A DNA stretch of 64,000 bases, taken from NCBI GenBank assembly GCA_033961575.1, contig CM066730.1:154159523-154223522 (forward strand). Reading direction: 5' to 3'. This DNA comes from Aselliscus stoliczkanus. Lineage: Eukaryota > Chordata > Mammalia > Chiroptera > Hipposideridae. The position numbers were made by a program, and so were the translations under genes. Positions within the stretch are counted from its first letter, which is position 1; each line of letters starts with the position of its first letter. This document shows, one piece after another, positions 22,915 to 53,689 of this stretch. The notes under the pieces were generated by a model, which saw only the letters and a list, made by a program, of their open reading frames with translations, had not been told where the DNA came from and did no database searches.

Positions 22915-23912
22915 TTAAAAAAGCCCTTTTAACATTTCTTGCAATGCTGGCTTGGTGGTAATGAATTCCTTAAGCTTATTCTTTTCTGAAAAGCTCTTTA
23001 TTTCTCCTTCAATTTTAAGTGAGAGCCGTTCTGGGTAGAGCAATCTTGGTTGTAGGCCTTTATTTTGTGTCACTTTGAATATCTCCTGCCACTCCCTTCT
23101 GGCCTGCAGAGTTTCTGTAGACAAGTCAGCTGTTAGTCTAACAGGAGTTCCTTTGTATGTAACCTGCTGTCTTTCTCTTGCAGCCTCTAGGATTCTGTCT
23201 CTGTCTTTAACCTTTGCCATTTTAACTATGATGTGTCTTGGTGTGGACCTGTTTGGGTTCAGCTTGTTTGGAACCCTCTGCACTTCCTGGGCATGTATGT
23301 TGATTTCCTTCACCAGGGTAGGGAAGTTTTCAGTCATTATTTTTTCAAATTCATTCTCAACCCCTTCTTCTCTTCTCCTTCTGGTATTCCTATGAGTTGA
23401 AGGTGGTTGCGCTTCATCTTGTCCCATAGGGCTCTTAAACTAGTTTCATTGTTTTTTTATTCTTTCATCTTTTTGTTGTGCCAACTGGGTGATTTCTGCT
23501 ATGTTGTCTTCCAAATCACTGATCCGCTCCTCTGCTTCATCTACTCTACTGGTGATTCCTTCGAGTGTGTTCTTCATTTCAGTTATTGTATTCTTTTGTT
23601 TTGTTTTGTTTTAGAGGGCAGTGTCACTGGCCCTCATATGTGGGACCGAACCGGGGCCACTGGCTTCCCAGGCCAGCGCTTAACCACCGCGCCACTCGAC
23701 CGGCCCTCAGTTATTGTATTCTTTAGTTCTAACTGGTTGTTTTTTATGATATCTGTATCCTTCCTTATGTCATCACTAAGTTTGTTAAGCATTCTTATCA
23801 TCAGTGTTCTAAACTCTGTCTCTGAAAGGTTGGATCCCTCTGTTTCATTTGGTTCCATTTCTAGAGGTTTCTTCTGATCTTTTACTTGTGACATGTTTCT
23901 CTGTTTCCCCAT
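22915..23912 (-). pseudogene. L1 ORF1p, disrupted by a SINE
   Basis: This is homologous to L1 ORF1 (nucleic-acid-binding coiled-coil protein with RRM and C-terminal domain). It starts MGKQRNMSQVKDQKK at 23912. Recognisable pieces include the coiled-coil segment, NIHAQEVQRVPNKLNPNR, PRHIIVKMAKVKDRDRIL and the C-terminal EFITTKPALQEMLKGLF. A family A SINE (23,596-23,706) interrupts the coiled coil, and there is at least one further frame disruption before 23,427. The C-terminal 170 codons are open. Confidence 0.9.
23596..23706 (-). repeat. Family A SINE inside L1 ORF1
   Basis: Minus-strand copy with a perfect 17 bp TSD TCAGTTATTGTATTCTT (23579-23595 and 23707-23723), so it inserted after the L1. 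Confidence 0.95.
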
Positions 23913-24946
23913 TCTGGCTGTCGCTCTGGGATTGCTTTGATATATTAGATAGATCACCAGGAGAGCCCTGGCTGGATCACGCAGGCACACAGCTCACGGC
24001 CCAACACTCCCAGGAAAACTCCCAGTCTCAGCCTGTCCTGATCAGCCGCTCGCAGATCAGGCCGAGCAGCCCGACAACCAATCACCAGCCTGGCAACTCT
24101 GCAAGCGCAGTGCGGAGAGCGGGACCAAGGCGGGTTGCACACTCCCGCGTGTCAGTGAGCAGCCTGTTGGAGCCAGAGCACGCCCACCAGGCGTTTCCCT
24201 GGCGACGCAGTATAAGCCGGGTGGAGGGTGGGGATCCAAGGCCGAATGGGCGTGCACGCACACACCCACTTCTGCGCCAATTCCACCAGACCAATGAGAT
24301 CCCGGACCTGATCCTCTGTGGGAGGGCCCAACCCTGACAAAATGGCACCCTCCTTATACCACTCGTGTGCAGGCTCCACACCTGCACAATAGTCTATAAA
24401 CTATTAGGGGAACTACTAGGGGAACAATAATCTAAAAACCTCCATCTTTTGCACCAAAAGTGCTCAGTTCAGTCCGTCCCTGCAGGCTCCTGGGCCCAGC
24501 TCACACAGCCCCTCCCTCCACCGGTAACCAGGTAAGTGCTCACTGGCAAGCAAGCCCGGGCGCCGGCCCCACTGATTCTCTAGCCGCTCTTAGCCTCACC
24601 GAGCTGAGCAAAGAGAGTCCTCACTAATTTACTGCCAGCTATCTTGGAACTTCTCTTCCTAGCAAAGGAACTCAGGGCTGGTGAGCTTGATGTGCGGCCG
24701 GAGGGTCTCTCCCCCAACCGGAGAAGCCTCCCCACGGCTGGGGCTTCCCTCATGGGGTTCACCCTTTCTTGTCTCCGCCCGTCCTACCAGACCCGATGTG
24801 GCCTCCTTTTTAAGTTCTTCGTTTAGTGGTTCTGTTCATCTAGTGTTCCGGGGACCTCCAGGGTTGAATGCTGTATAATTTGTAATTTTGGTGTGATCCT
24901 GGGAGGTAGTTAGCACAGCATCTGTCTATTCCGCTGTTTTACCCTC
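23913..24946 (-). promoter_or_regulatory. L1 5' UTR (minus copy)
   Basis: GC- and CpG-rich leader of the L1 on the minus strand, alignable over most of its length with 31,518-32,533. The extreme 5' end reads GGTAAAACAGCGGAATAGAC. It probably held the element's internal pol II promoter. Confidence 0.75.
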
Positions 24947-25134
24947 ATATATTCTTGTAGGTATACCATTTCTCCACAGATGGAGCCAATCTAATACAAA
25001 TTCTAAAAACCTTTCAGAGCCATTTAAATCTAAGAAATATGTAAGCATTTTAAGTAGAACTACAAGCAATGCAAAATGTTACCTTTCTGGAGACTTCTGT
25101 TAAATAGAATAAATAAAACTTAACCATTTTTTTT

Positions 25135-25553
25135 TGGGCCGGCTGAGTGGCGTGTTGGTTAAAAGTTGGCTTGGGAGTGCGAGCTCTGAGCAGCAGGGCC
25201 GGTGTTCGGATCCCACATCAGGGCCAGTGACACTGCGCCTTCTACAGCTAAGATGGTGAACAACAGCTCGACCTGGAGTTGGGCTGCTGTGAGTCACTGG
25301 CAACAGTGTAGGCTGCAGTGGGGCTGGCCGTCAGCTGGTGTGAGCTGCTGTGAGCGGCCGTCCAATGGCCGGCGAGCGACTGCCTCAGCCTGGAAGAGCC
25401 CAATGATAATTCCAACATGGGCCAGTGAAGCGACGTCCTCTACAACTAGACTGAAGAACGAAAAAAAGGACAGCAACTTGTGTGTTCCCCTTCTCCAATT
25501 CTCCAACGCTGTTCCCCTCCCCCAATAAAATCTTTTAAAACAAAACAAAACCC
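25135..25553 (+). repeat. Chimeric SINE: family C-type head on a family B body
   Basis: The anticodon-arm region reads GCGAGCTCTGAGCAGCAGGG as in families C and D, but downstream it is family B (TACAGCTAAGATGGTGAACA, then 'CCAACATGGGCCAGTGAAGC' and 'CCCCCAATAAAATCTTTT'). TSD TAACCATTTTT on both sides shows it moved as one unit. Confidence 0.88.
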
Positions 25554-25739
25554 TAACCATTTTTATATGTTTATAAAGTTCAGGCCAAAGAACCTCTGGT
25601 TAATCTTGAGGAATTAGTTCTTATTTAGGAGATAATTTTAATCTTTAAGTCTGAGCTAATAGCCACTATAAGTATCTTGGATTTTCTAAAGCCTGTTAAA
25701 GCCACTTTGTTTTTATGAAAGACCTACGAGATGTAATCG

Positions 25740-26125
25740 AAATACATGATGAATGCTTCTGCCGCCATCCAACAGAAAGACAGGGATCTTCAATATGGGA
25801 AGCGGCACATGGAACCTTAGTAACAGTGTGTGACAAGTTTCAACTTGTTCAGTGCAGTCAGTCGGGTATGAGCTACAGTTGAGAGAAGATATGTTTTATT
25901 GTTTTATTTATTTATTTATTTTGCGGGCAGTGTCACTGACCTTCTTATGTGGGACGGAACTGGAGCTGCTGGCTTCCCAAGCCAGCACTTAGCCTCCGCG
26001 CCACTCAGCTGGCCCGAGAAGATGTGTTTTAAAGTGTGCTGTCAGTCATCTTCCATCATGACAGTGCTCTGTGTCATGCATTACCTCTGGTATATGGCTA
26101 TTTCTGTCAAATAAAAACAGTAAGG
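25740..26125 (+). pseudogene. Fossil mariner-type transposase fragment
   Basis: One frame around 26,050-26,125 reads HHDSALCHALPLVYGYF, similar to the conserved HHDNAPxH segment of mariner transposases. The upstream piece encodes a GYELQLREDM-like stretch before the SINE. Several stops are present. It is too short and degraded for a subfamily call. Confidence 0.55.
25899..26015 (-). repeat. Family A SINE inside the mariner fossil
   Basis: Minus-strand copy. The flanks GAGAAGATATGTTTTA and GAGAAGATGTGTTTTA form a 16 bp TSD with one mismatch. Confidence 0.92.
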
Positions 26126-26128
26126 TGT

Positions 26129-26648
26129 GGGCCGGCCGAGTGGCGCATTGGTTAAGAATTGGCTTAAGAGCGTGAGCTCTGAGCAACAGGGCCACCGGTT
26201 CAATTCCCACATGGGCCAGTGACGCTGCGCCCAAGCTGAGCTGTTGCTGAGCTGCCAACAGGTGGCAGGATGCCTCAGCTGGTGGAACAACAAGATTGTC
26301 TGTTCAATGGTGGACTACAACCACCCGCAACTAAAGATTGAACTTGGCACCTTGAGCTGAGCTGCCGCCTGGATGACTCAGTGGATAGGGTGTGTGTTCT
26401 TAACAATAAGGCTGCTGGTTCGACTCTCACATGGGAATGTGGCTACACCCACCCACAACTAAGACTGCACACAGCATCTCTAGCTTAGAGGCCACGAGCT
26501 GCTGACGGGAAGACATATGGCGACTGGCGCCCTCTCTACAACGAAGATTGAAGAACAACAACTTGGCTGGTCCTCTCCCCCAGTGTCCCAACACTGTTTC
26601 CCTCCCCTAGTTCCCCAGTAAAATCTTTAAAAAATAAAAATTAAAAAA
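26129..26648 (+). repeat. Polymeric tRNA SINE (family C), three modules
   Basis: The head GGCCGGCCGAGTGGCGCATT (module 1) is followed by module 2 from about 26,272 (ATGCCTCAGCTGGTGGAACA), module 3 from about 26,370 (TGACTCAGTGGATAGGGTGT with B box GGTTCGACTC), then 'CTTGGCTGGTCCTCTCCCCC' and a tail TTCCCCAGTAAAATCTTT. It is inserted between the mariner and Tigger fossils. Confidence 0.9.
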
Positions 26649-26689
26649 TTCACCGAAGTTTTTGATCACACCGCATACATTAGTGTTTG

Positions 26690-27480
26690 TTTTTGCTAAC
26701 CAGAAGAAATCTGCAGGGGATTTTAAATTAATTAAGAGGTTTTTAAATTAATGATAATTTAAATTGCTTCTTCACTTGATACCATTTTTGTTTTATGAAG
26801 GTTTCATAGAAATGCCCTTCTTTTGGATAGTGGGGGAAACCTGTATTGTTTTTTCCTAACCAAAAGAAATCCAATAAGAATTTTTGCTTTTATGAAACAA
26901 GGTGAAAGGCAAAACTAGTGTTTAGGATTTGTTTTGTAACAGGTTGTTACAGAAGCACTGCCCAGCTCCCTCCCTGGGAGCTACACTCATCATCTCAACA
27001 TCAAGCCGTCATAGTTTTGAACTGTGTCGGTCAGCATTTGTGCTTTATCTCAAATTATTTTGTGCAACCATTAACCAGATGTGTCCAAAGGCATCAGAAA
27101 AGTCTAAGAGAGCTTGTAAGGGTGTTATACTTAGTGTAAAACTGGATGTAATTAAGCATTTCAATTGTGGTGAACAAAATAAAGACATACGTTCATTGAA
27201 TTTTGGGGTGTGGGAAAGATCACATTTTGTTTGTTTCATATAAATTAATGGTAATTGCTTCTTTGTTTTACATCTTTTTTAAAATTTTTATTTTATTTTA
27301 TTTTATTTTTTTACAATGTCACTGGCCCTTATGTGGGATCCGAACCGGGGCGCTGGCATCCCAAAACCAGCTCTCAACCAATGTGCCACTCGGCCGGCCC
27401 TGTTTTACATCATTTTGTCTTATGAAAGGTGTTCTAGGAATGCTCTATCTTCGGATAGTGGGGAAAACACCTATTTGATA
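26690..27480 (+). pseudogene. Fossil Tigger-like (pogo superfamily) DNA transposon
   Basis: At 27,138-27,190 a frame reads KLDVIKHFNCGEQNKDI, matching the CENP-B/Tigger N-terminal helix-turn-helix (KLDVIKRxxxGE). Upstream motifs recur: 'GGATAGTGGG' plus flanks at 26,776-26,848 and again at 27,401-27,474, and 'CTAACCA-AAGAAATC' at 26,697 and 26,857. This implies overlapping partial copies. A SINE is inserted at 27,275. Confidence 0.6.
27275..27400 (-). repeat. Short tRNA-only SINE with a family B-type head
   Basis: On the minus strand the head has GGTTTTGGGATGCCAGCGCC (the family B anticodon-arm sequence) but ends directly in an A-rich tail. TSD TGTTTTACATC at 27264-27274 and 27401-27411. Confidence 0.9.
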
Positions 27481-27684
27481 AGAAAGCCAGTGTTCTGTAT
27501 TCTTCCTCTCCCTTTGTCTTGGGTTTTGTGGATATGGCTATGCCCTGGTTAGATCACATCTACTCTGGTGCTTTGGGTCAGTCAAGGATTTGGCTGGAGG
27601 GAGGAACAGATCACCAGTTGCACACATCAAGAGTGCATTTTATGGGGCAGATGACTTTCTCATGCTAATTTTTTCCCCCCATAG

Positions 27685-47995
<20,311 letters not shown>

Positions 47996-48660
47996 GAGAC
48001 ATGTCCAGTGGCCTTTGCAAAGGTGGCGGGATCCAGTTCAGGAGAGAGGTCATGTCTGTGCCCCAGTCTGGGCCGAGGGGTGCTATGCAGAAAGCTCCCA
48101 CCGTTTTCTTACATTCGCTGGTGTGATTTTAAAGTCTCATGTTCTCTGTCATGGAAACGGCAGGTCTTGTCAGCTCCTTGTGTGGCTGATATGTCTGGCA
48201 ATGATGAGTTCAGGAAGGGATTTTTTTTTTTCTTTTAACCTTAAAGGTTCTATTTTTAAAAAAGGCACAGATTGCACTTTTTTATACTTAGGATCTTTTT
48301 GGTGATGAATACCAGGGTTCACTATATCCCTTAAAAAAGAAGTTTTATGTCTCTGAGTCTGGCTAAAAATATCGAATTTCCGGACACTTTTATAGATGAC
48401 TGAAACATTGTGAGCCACAAATCAGGAGTTCTGGATCTGCATGAATGGCAGGAAAGGACTGGCCCCAGTGAGATGATTAAGTGAACCAAACCACTTCTTG
48501 GAATTCCATAGAGAATAAGAGAATGAGACCGAGGTGGTCATGACATGGGGCACTTGTTGATTTCTCCTGTGTGGTAATTACTATTACTGTTGTCTTTCTA
48601 TTGAGTTAGGAATCTATTCTTTTAATGAAAGTTAAATAAAAAGAGTTTATAAGAGCCTCT
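47996..48660 (+). other. TRIT1: TRIT1 3' UTR
   Basis: This is non-coding sequence between the stop codon and the first canonical poly(A) signal. It holds no young SINE and no recognised repeat. The end is set about 20 nt after AATAAA by convention and could differ if other sites are used. Confidence 0.8.
48635..48640 (+). promoter_or_regulatory. Poly(A) signal AATAAA of TRIT1
   Basis: This is a canonical AATAAA 640 nt after the stop codon, in an AT-rich context, with T-rich sequence downstream. It is the first such hexamer after the stop. Cleavage is expected about 15-25 nt later. Confidence 0.8.
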
Positions 48661-48985
48661 TTAGTCCTTGAGAAGATATATATCCACATCTAGTTGGTAC
48701 ACAATATGCTCAGTTATCAACATGATGGCTTTTTCTTAAATTTGACATTCTTCACATGATCATGCTGACCATTTATTTAGCAAATGTTTATTGAGCACTT
48801 AATTATATTCCTGGAAGACATCTGAAGAGGGTTTTTTATTGGAGATTTATGTTAGCTCCAATAAAATTTGAAACTCTCTTTCTGGAATGATATAAAAAGA
48901 CATTCATTGAGAAATCTCACTTCCACGTCCATGCCCTTCTTCCCCCATAAACACTTATTAATTTCTTACATATCTCAAGAGTTGT

Positions 48986-49163
48986 GTTTTTTTGGGGGCA
49001 TGGGGGAGGAGAACTGTGTTTTTCCAGGACCCATAAGTTCCAAGTCGAGTAGTAGTTTCAATCCAGTTGTGGAGGGCACAGCTGAGCAGCCCATCTGGGG
49101 AAAGAACCAGCAACCTTGGTGTTGTGAGCACTGCGCTCTAACCAACTGACTTAACCAGCTGCC
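48986..49163 (-). repeat. VES-type chiropteran SINE (old copy)
   Basis: On the minus strand it reads GGGCAGCTGGTTAAGTCAGT, 'TAGAGCGCAGTGCTCACAAC', 'TGCCCTCCACAACTGGATTG' and 'GGGTCCTGGAAAAACACAGT', the layout I know from VES SINEs of bats. Flanking TCAAGAGTT on both sides is a plausible TSD. It is more diverged than the other SINE families here, so likely older. Confidence 0.8.
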
Positions 49164-49984
49164 CTTCAAGAGTTTTTAACAAAACCTAACTTCCCCTTAC
49201 CCAAAAGATAGCATTATAGCACATACTGACTTCACCAGTCACTTTACCTGTATTGACAGTACTTGGGCATGCATGGATTTCTCCTGCCATCTCTGTCAGG
49301 TCTCTTGTTTTGGGCTCTGACCACTTACCCTAGGATCCCCAAGTCTACTACTCATCTTTGTATATTCAACTTTATTCAGATGCTAGGGTTTAGGCCAAAA
49401 CCACCCTCTGAGGAATTCTCAAGCTATGGCCACCCAATTCATTCATCCAGCAAATATTTTAGAACTTACGTGCCATGTGGTATGCTAGACTCTGGGAATA
49501 CAATAGTGATCCAAGAAGTCCACATTGATCAAATAATTACAGAATTACAGCTGTGATAAGAGCTGCATAGAAAGGACACTTGCTGTAAGAGCAGGTAATG
49601 TGAGGACCTGCCCACCTTGGTGTGTGCGTGTGTCAGGGGAGGCATGTGTTGAGGCACCTGGCGTGGCATGGCACGATGCTGGGCAGGAGTCTGTGGCCAG
49701 GACTGCAGATGTGGCACCGTGTGACCTGGAAAGCTGGGTCTCTCAGCTTCTCTCCTCCATCTTCCCCGAGTCTAGGATGTCCTGGGCCCCTTCAACCTCA
49801 CCCCTCTTTAACTGATTTGAATCTCAAGAATAAATTTTCTCTGGTCAAAGAAGAAATTGGCATTGTGTCCACCCCATGTTGTTCTTTACATTAAACATGA
49901 TATAATTTTCTCAGTAAGTTTATCAACTGCTTCAGGAGCTAACGGGAAGCTACACCTTTCCCTTGGAAGTGAGGATGAGTACTT

Positions 49985-50180
49985 AGTGTGAGTTGGGCAG
50001 GACTAAGCACTTTATATACATTATCTTCTCACACAGCCCTAGGAGGGAGATGCTATTTCTATCTCTGTTAACCAGTGGAGAAACTGAGGCTCAGCAAAGG
50101 CATATGGCTAGCCTAGTGGCAGAACTGGAGTTGAGGCAAAGCCGGCAGACTTCAGAGCTCAACCTGTTAAGCACCGTTAA
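49985..50180 (+). repeat. MIR
   Basis: 'ACTAAGCACTTTATATACAT', 'CCAGTGGAGAAACTGAGGCT' and 'CCTAGTGGCAGAACTGGAGT' in MIR order. Confidence 0.85.
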
Positions 50181-50674
50181 GCTGGCCGTTTTTAGGGAGG
50201 AACCGTAGTCTTTCTGAAATGCTGTTCACTCAGGTTGCTAAATGTGTTTGAAAGCTGTAAAAAAGTTTCAATGGACAAGCAGGAAAAACTAGTTTTAATA
50301 ATCCTACCTCAAAAAGCCTTTAATCCTTCCATCTGAAATACCTGGAGCGGCAACTTCCCACTGAACCCATCGCTGTCTCTATGGCAATTGGAAATCAGGA
50401 ATCTCTTAAAAGAAAGAAAGTGCCTAATATTAACAAAGCACCTACGAAGTCTAAGGCACTGTGGTTGTGCCCACTGCTCCTGTCCTTAGAAACTGTAAAT
50501 TCAGCAAGATGGAATTTCTTCCCCAGCAGCAGGGCCCGGGAGGGAGGTAGCACACTGGAAATCTGCGCGTTGTCCTGCTCTGAGGCAGTGCCCTGAGGCA
50601 GACGATCCTTCCTCTGCCCTCTGAGTGACTGCTGGTCAGGGCAGGGAAGGACACGAGGTCTTCCTAGTGATTAT

Positions 50675-50790
50675 CGTGAATTTAGAGGCTAAAGGATCCT
50701 TAGCACCTTCTTGTACAGAAGGGAAACTGAGGCCCACAACGTGAATGTACCGCAATCACAGAGCAAGTTGTGGCAAAGCCAGGACAAGCC
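50675..50790 (+). repeat. MIR-like fragment
   Basis: 'CAGAAGGGAAACTGAGGCCC' followed by 'CACAGAGCAAGTTGTGGCAA' resembles the MIR 3' half. Confidence 0.6.
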
Positions 50791-51236
50791 TCTCAACTAG
50801 TAAATCTCATTGGAGAGCCCGGAAAGGACCACAGAGAACAGCTCTGGGCTATTTGCTCAGACTGGAGTGAGGATGAGGAATGCCATCTCACACCATCTGG
50901 CATTAGCTAATCCCCAGACAAGCAGAGCCCTAGTCCAGGTACCCAGTCTCCAGTTCTAGCCATGCTGCTAAATGGCTTTCATAATTAATTCCAACACTCA
51001 GCAAGCTATTAGCTCCATCTACCTCTGCCAGTAAAAATCCTTTCCCCCCAGTTTTATTGAGATCTAATTGACGTAGAAAGTAAAAAAAAAAATCTTGACA
51101 AAACTTGAGACAATTCTTGCAGTTCAGACAATGCAGTTTTAAGTGGTTAGGAAATACTTTGACTCTGAAAAGAAAGTTGGATTCTTAGTCTTTAAAATAT
51201 TTTGCTTGATTTTTACGGCTAAGCAAGGAACAATTT

Positions 51237-51349
51237 TTTTTTTTTTTTTTTTTAAGAGGACAGTGTCCCTGGCCCTCATATGTGGGATCCGAACCGGGGC
51301 TGCTGGTGTCCCAAGCCAGTGCTTAACCACCGTGCCACTTGGCCGGCCC
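51237..51349 (-). repeat. Family A SINE
   Basis: Minus strand, starting GGGCCGGCCAAGTGGCACGG. The flanks CAAGGAACAATTT and CAAGAGAACAATTT form a slightly decayed TSD. Confidence 0.92.
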
Positions 51350-51403
51350 AAGAGAACAATTTATAGGCACATGGCTTGATCCTTTGTAACTCTCAGTAAT
51401 TAT

Positions 51404-51480
51404 GGGGTTGTTGGAAAAGTCATGATGCATTTTTGCAATGAAAAACAGAAAAAATACGTCATGACTTATCCAACAACCCA
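51404..51480. mobile_element. ~77 bp mariner-type MITE, second copy
   Basis: It starts GGGGTTGTTGGAAAAGTCAT and ends GTCATGACTTATCCAACAACCCA. It is nearly the same as 9,741-9,820 apart from a 3-4 bp indel near the right terminus. It lies next to TAT/ATA flanks. Confidence 0.78.
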
Positions 51481-51849
51481 ATATATTCTTGGCCTCAGTT
51501 CCTCATTCTACAAAGAGGATTTTTCTACTTCAAACACACAGCACAATATTAAAAACACTCACTAGAATGCAAGCTCTTATGACTGTAGGAACCTGTGTAT
51601 ATATCCCCAGCATTTAGAAAGTGAAATATTTGTTGAATTAATTGCGTGAAAGCCAAGTGGGTCTACATAAATGATCTGCTTCAATTGTTAAACAGCCTTT
51701 AACTAGGATGAAGAAACCTTGGGATAGTAGCCACAGGAAGGGATTTCATTATTTGATTATCACATACTTGGGAGGTCAGGGCTGTTTTCCAAAACGATGG
51801 CTAACTGGTCATTTGTAAAGCTATTCTGAATATGTACAAAGGAACCTGC

Positions 51850-52320
51850 ATGGTTGTATTAGTTAGGGTAAAAGGCTAAGCTGTTGTAACAGACTCAACA
51901 ATACAGTGGCTTAAAGAACAAAGGAGTTTGTTTCTTTCTCACATAACAGCTCTGAGGGGAGTTAACATTTCTGAAGTGAGCAGTCCAGGTCAGTGGGGCA
52001 GCTCTGCTCCAAATGGTCATTCAGGGACACGGTTTCCTTATATCATGTTGCCTCTCCATCCTCTGGGGGTGGGCATTGTCATCACCTGCACACTTGAAGC
52101 TGGGTCATCACTGATTTCAGCCAGTGGGAAAGGAAAAAGCACAGAGAAGGCACACCCGTTGCCTGGAGGCCTAGACCCTGCAGTGGTGCGCATACTTCTG
52201 CTCACTCTCCTGTTGGCAAGAATTTAGTCATATGGGCACACCTACCTGCAAAGGAGACTGGGAAGTGTCATCTAGCCGTGTGCCAAGAAAGAATGGGAAA
52301 ACAGATTCGGGTAGGCAACT
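51850..52320. repeat. Ancient interspersed repeat, family uncertain
   Basis: 'TGTATTAGTTAGGGTAAAAG', 'AACAGACTCAACAATACAGT', 'TGGCTTAAAGAACAAAGGAG' and 'TTTCTTTCTCACATAACAGC' belong to a common old mammalian repeat I recognise by pattern but cannot name securely. A short open frame across it is not a gene. Confidence 0.5.
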
Positions 52321-52734
52321 TGCAGTCTGTACTAAATGAGCACAGTGGACTGAGTGCCGAATTCCAGGCTGGTGTAACTAATTAGCTCTGATAGCTTGCT
52401 GAGGGCAAATCTCTTTATTTCCCCATCTGTGAAATCAGTGAGTTGTATGAGCTGACCTCTGAAGTATTTCATAAAGTCAAGCTTGACAAAATCTTGGCTC
52501 GTGAGACTTTAAGACGAGAATTTAAAATGCATTATAGGGAACGTGAGACTGAATGAGCCCTTAAGGCCAATGCTAACACTGTAAAGATGGTAGGGAGGAA
52601 AGAGAAGGAATTTTGGTGGCATTGTAGAATAACTTGACTAAGGACTGTAACTACCTACCTCCAGACTTCTTTTTAAGTGAAAACAAAAAAAAACACAAAA
52701 AACAACTGCTACTTATACTTGCCACTGAACACTT

Positions 52735-52925
52735 TCACATCTGACATACTATCTGTGTGACCTTGGGAAAATTGCTCAAGCAGCCTGATTCTCTCATATA
52801 TAAAATAGAATTATTACCTCCATTCCTGGGGTCATCACAAGGATTAATTGAGATCCTTTTGAAAACAGCATAGTGTTTGACACTGCAGTGCCCAGTAAAT
52901 GGTAGCTATAAATTGGAGTTATTTG
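52735..52925 (+). repeat. MIR
   Basis: 'TGTGTGACCTTGGGAAAATT', 'GGGGTCATCACAAGGATTAA' and 'TGCAGTGCCCAGTAAATGGT' in order. Confidence 0.82.
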
Positions 52926-53264
52926 CTTCATTGGGGAAAAATAGTTAATGCTGCTTAAGTGTTGGTTTATGGTATGGTGTCAGTTCCAAAAGTTAACTGA
53001 TTAGATTGGTGGTCCCCAGTGCTAATGGCCAAAAAGAGGGCCTCAGGCTTTATCTGCCACCCAACGAGGCTTCAGCTACTAGTTGTAATTATTGTTTTTT
53101 TTTTGTTTTTAATGCATATAATTTCTTCATGGGTTATTTTGTTTGCTTAAACTATTTTCTTCACCTGAAATGCCCTGTCCCCTTCTCGCTGTGTCAACAT
53201 CCTTCACGGCTTCCTTGCTCCTCTTGGGCGACTTAGTTTCTCCTTCCTATCTGTTCCCATAGCA

Positions 53265-53480
53265 GTTTACACGTAACATTAGCAAGTATTTATATAGCAC
53301 TAGGCTCAAGTCATGTTCTAAGGACTTTACCCGTCGTAGCTCATTTAGTCCTCACAATGGCCCCATGAGGTGGTATCCGCGGTGGTTACTATTAGCTCTT
53401 TTTCAATGGAGGGAACGGAGTAGCAGAGTTAAAGGATTTTCCTGAGGGAAAGCTGGGATTGGAGAGTAGGTGGGTGGCTC
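53265..53480 (+). repeat. MIR
   Basis: 'GTATTTATATAGCACTAGGC', 'TCATTTAGTCCTCACAATGG', 'CCCATGAGGTGGTATCCGCG' and 'GGAACGGAGTAGCAGAGTTA' in order. Confidence 0.82.
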
Positions 53481-53689
53481 CGAAGCCTCCGCATTCCCAC
53501 CATATTCTTTGATTTCCTCATTACTCTGCTACAAGCATATTCTCACCTGTACTAGCTCTTGCTCCCAGTGGAAAGTAAATTCTACCAAGATGTGAGTCCT
53601 ATTTTAAGGAAAATGTGGGATACCCAGTGGGTACCCAATAGCTGTTGAGGCTAGTTCCTTCAAGGTCTGGCTTCCACATCTAAAAGCGA

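Larger units (their letters stand above)
21599..24946 (-). mobile_element. L1-derived element with ORF1 and an EN remnant but no RT (5' end intact)
   Basis: In minus-strand order: 5' UTR (24946-23913), ORF1 (23912-22915, split by a SINE), an ORF2 remnant limited to the endonuclease region (about 22,830-22,272), then an abrupt join to a G-rich 3' UTR ending near 21,612. A 10 bp TSD, ATATATTCTT, is at 21589-21598 and 24947-24956. About 3 kb of ORF2, including all of reverse transcriptase, is missing, and the breakpoint is the same as in the plus-strand copy. The EN remnant is broken by frameshifts, stops and small deletions. Confidence 0.9.
1..27684 (+). other. TRIT1: TRIT1 intron 1 (partial, 5' end outside the window)
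   Basis: No sequence resembling TRIT1 exon 1 (a P-loop GATGTGKS coding segment) is found in any frame, so exon 1 is placed upstream. The stretch carries the repeats listed separately. I see no supported gene, exon or RNA in 360-1880, 2095-2500, 3240-3700, 3880-4540, 4660-5245, 14370-15200, 15450-16815, 19480-20590 or 24957-25130. It is called intron only because exon 2 opens at 27685 with an acceptor. Confidence 0.75.

Noticed and set aside
1..27684. TRIT1 exon 1 within the window
   Set aside because: No frame shows a P-loop with GATGTGKS-like sequence or a donor in the right phase before 27,685.
51928..52227. 99-codon open frame
   Set aside because: It lies in an old interspersed repeat and has no coding signature.
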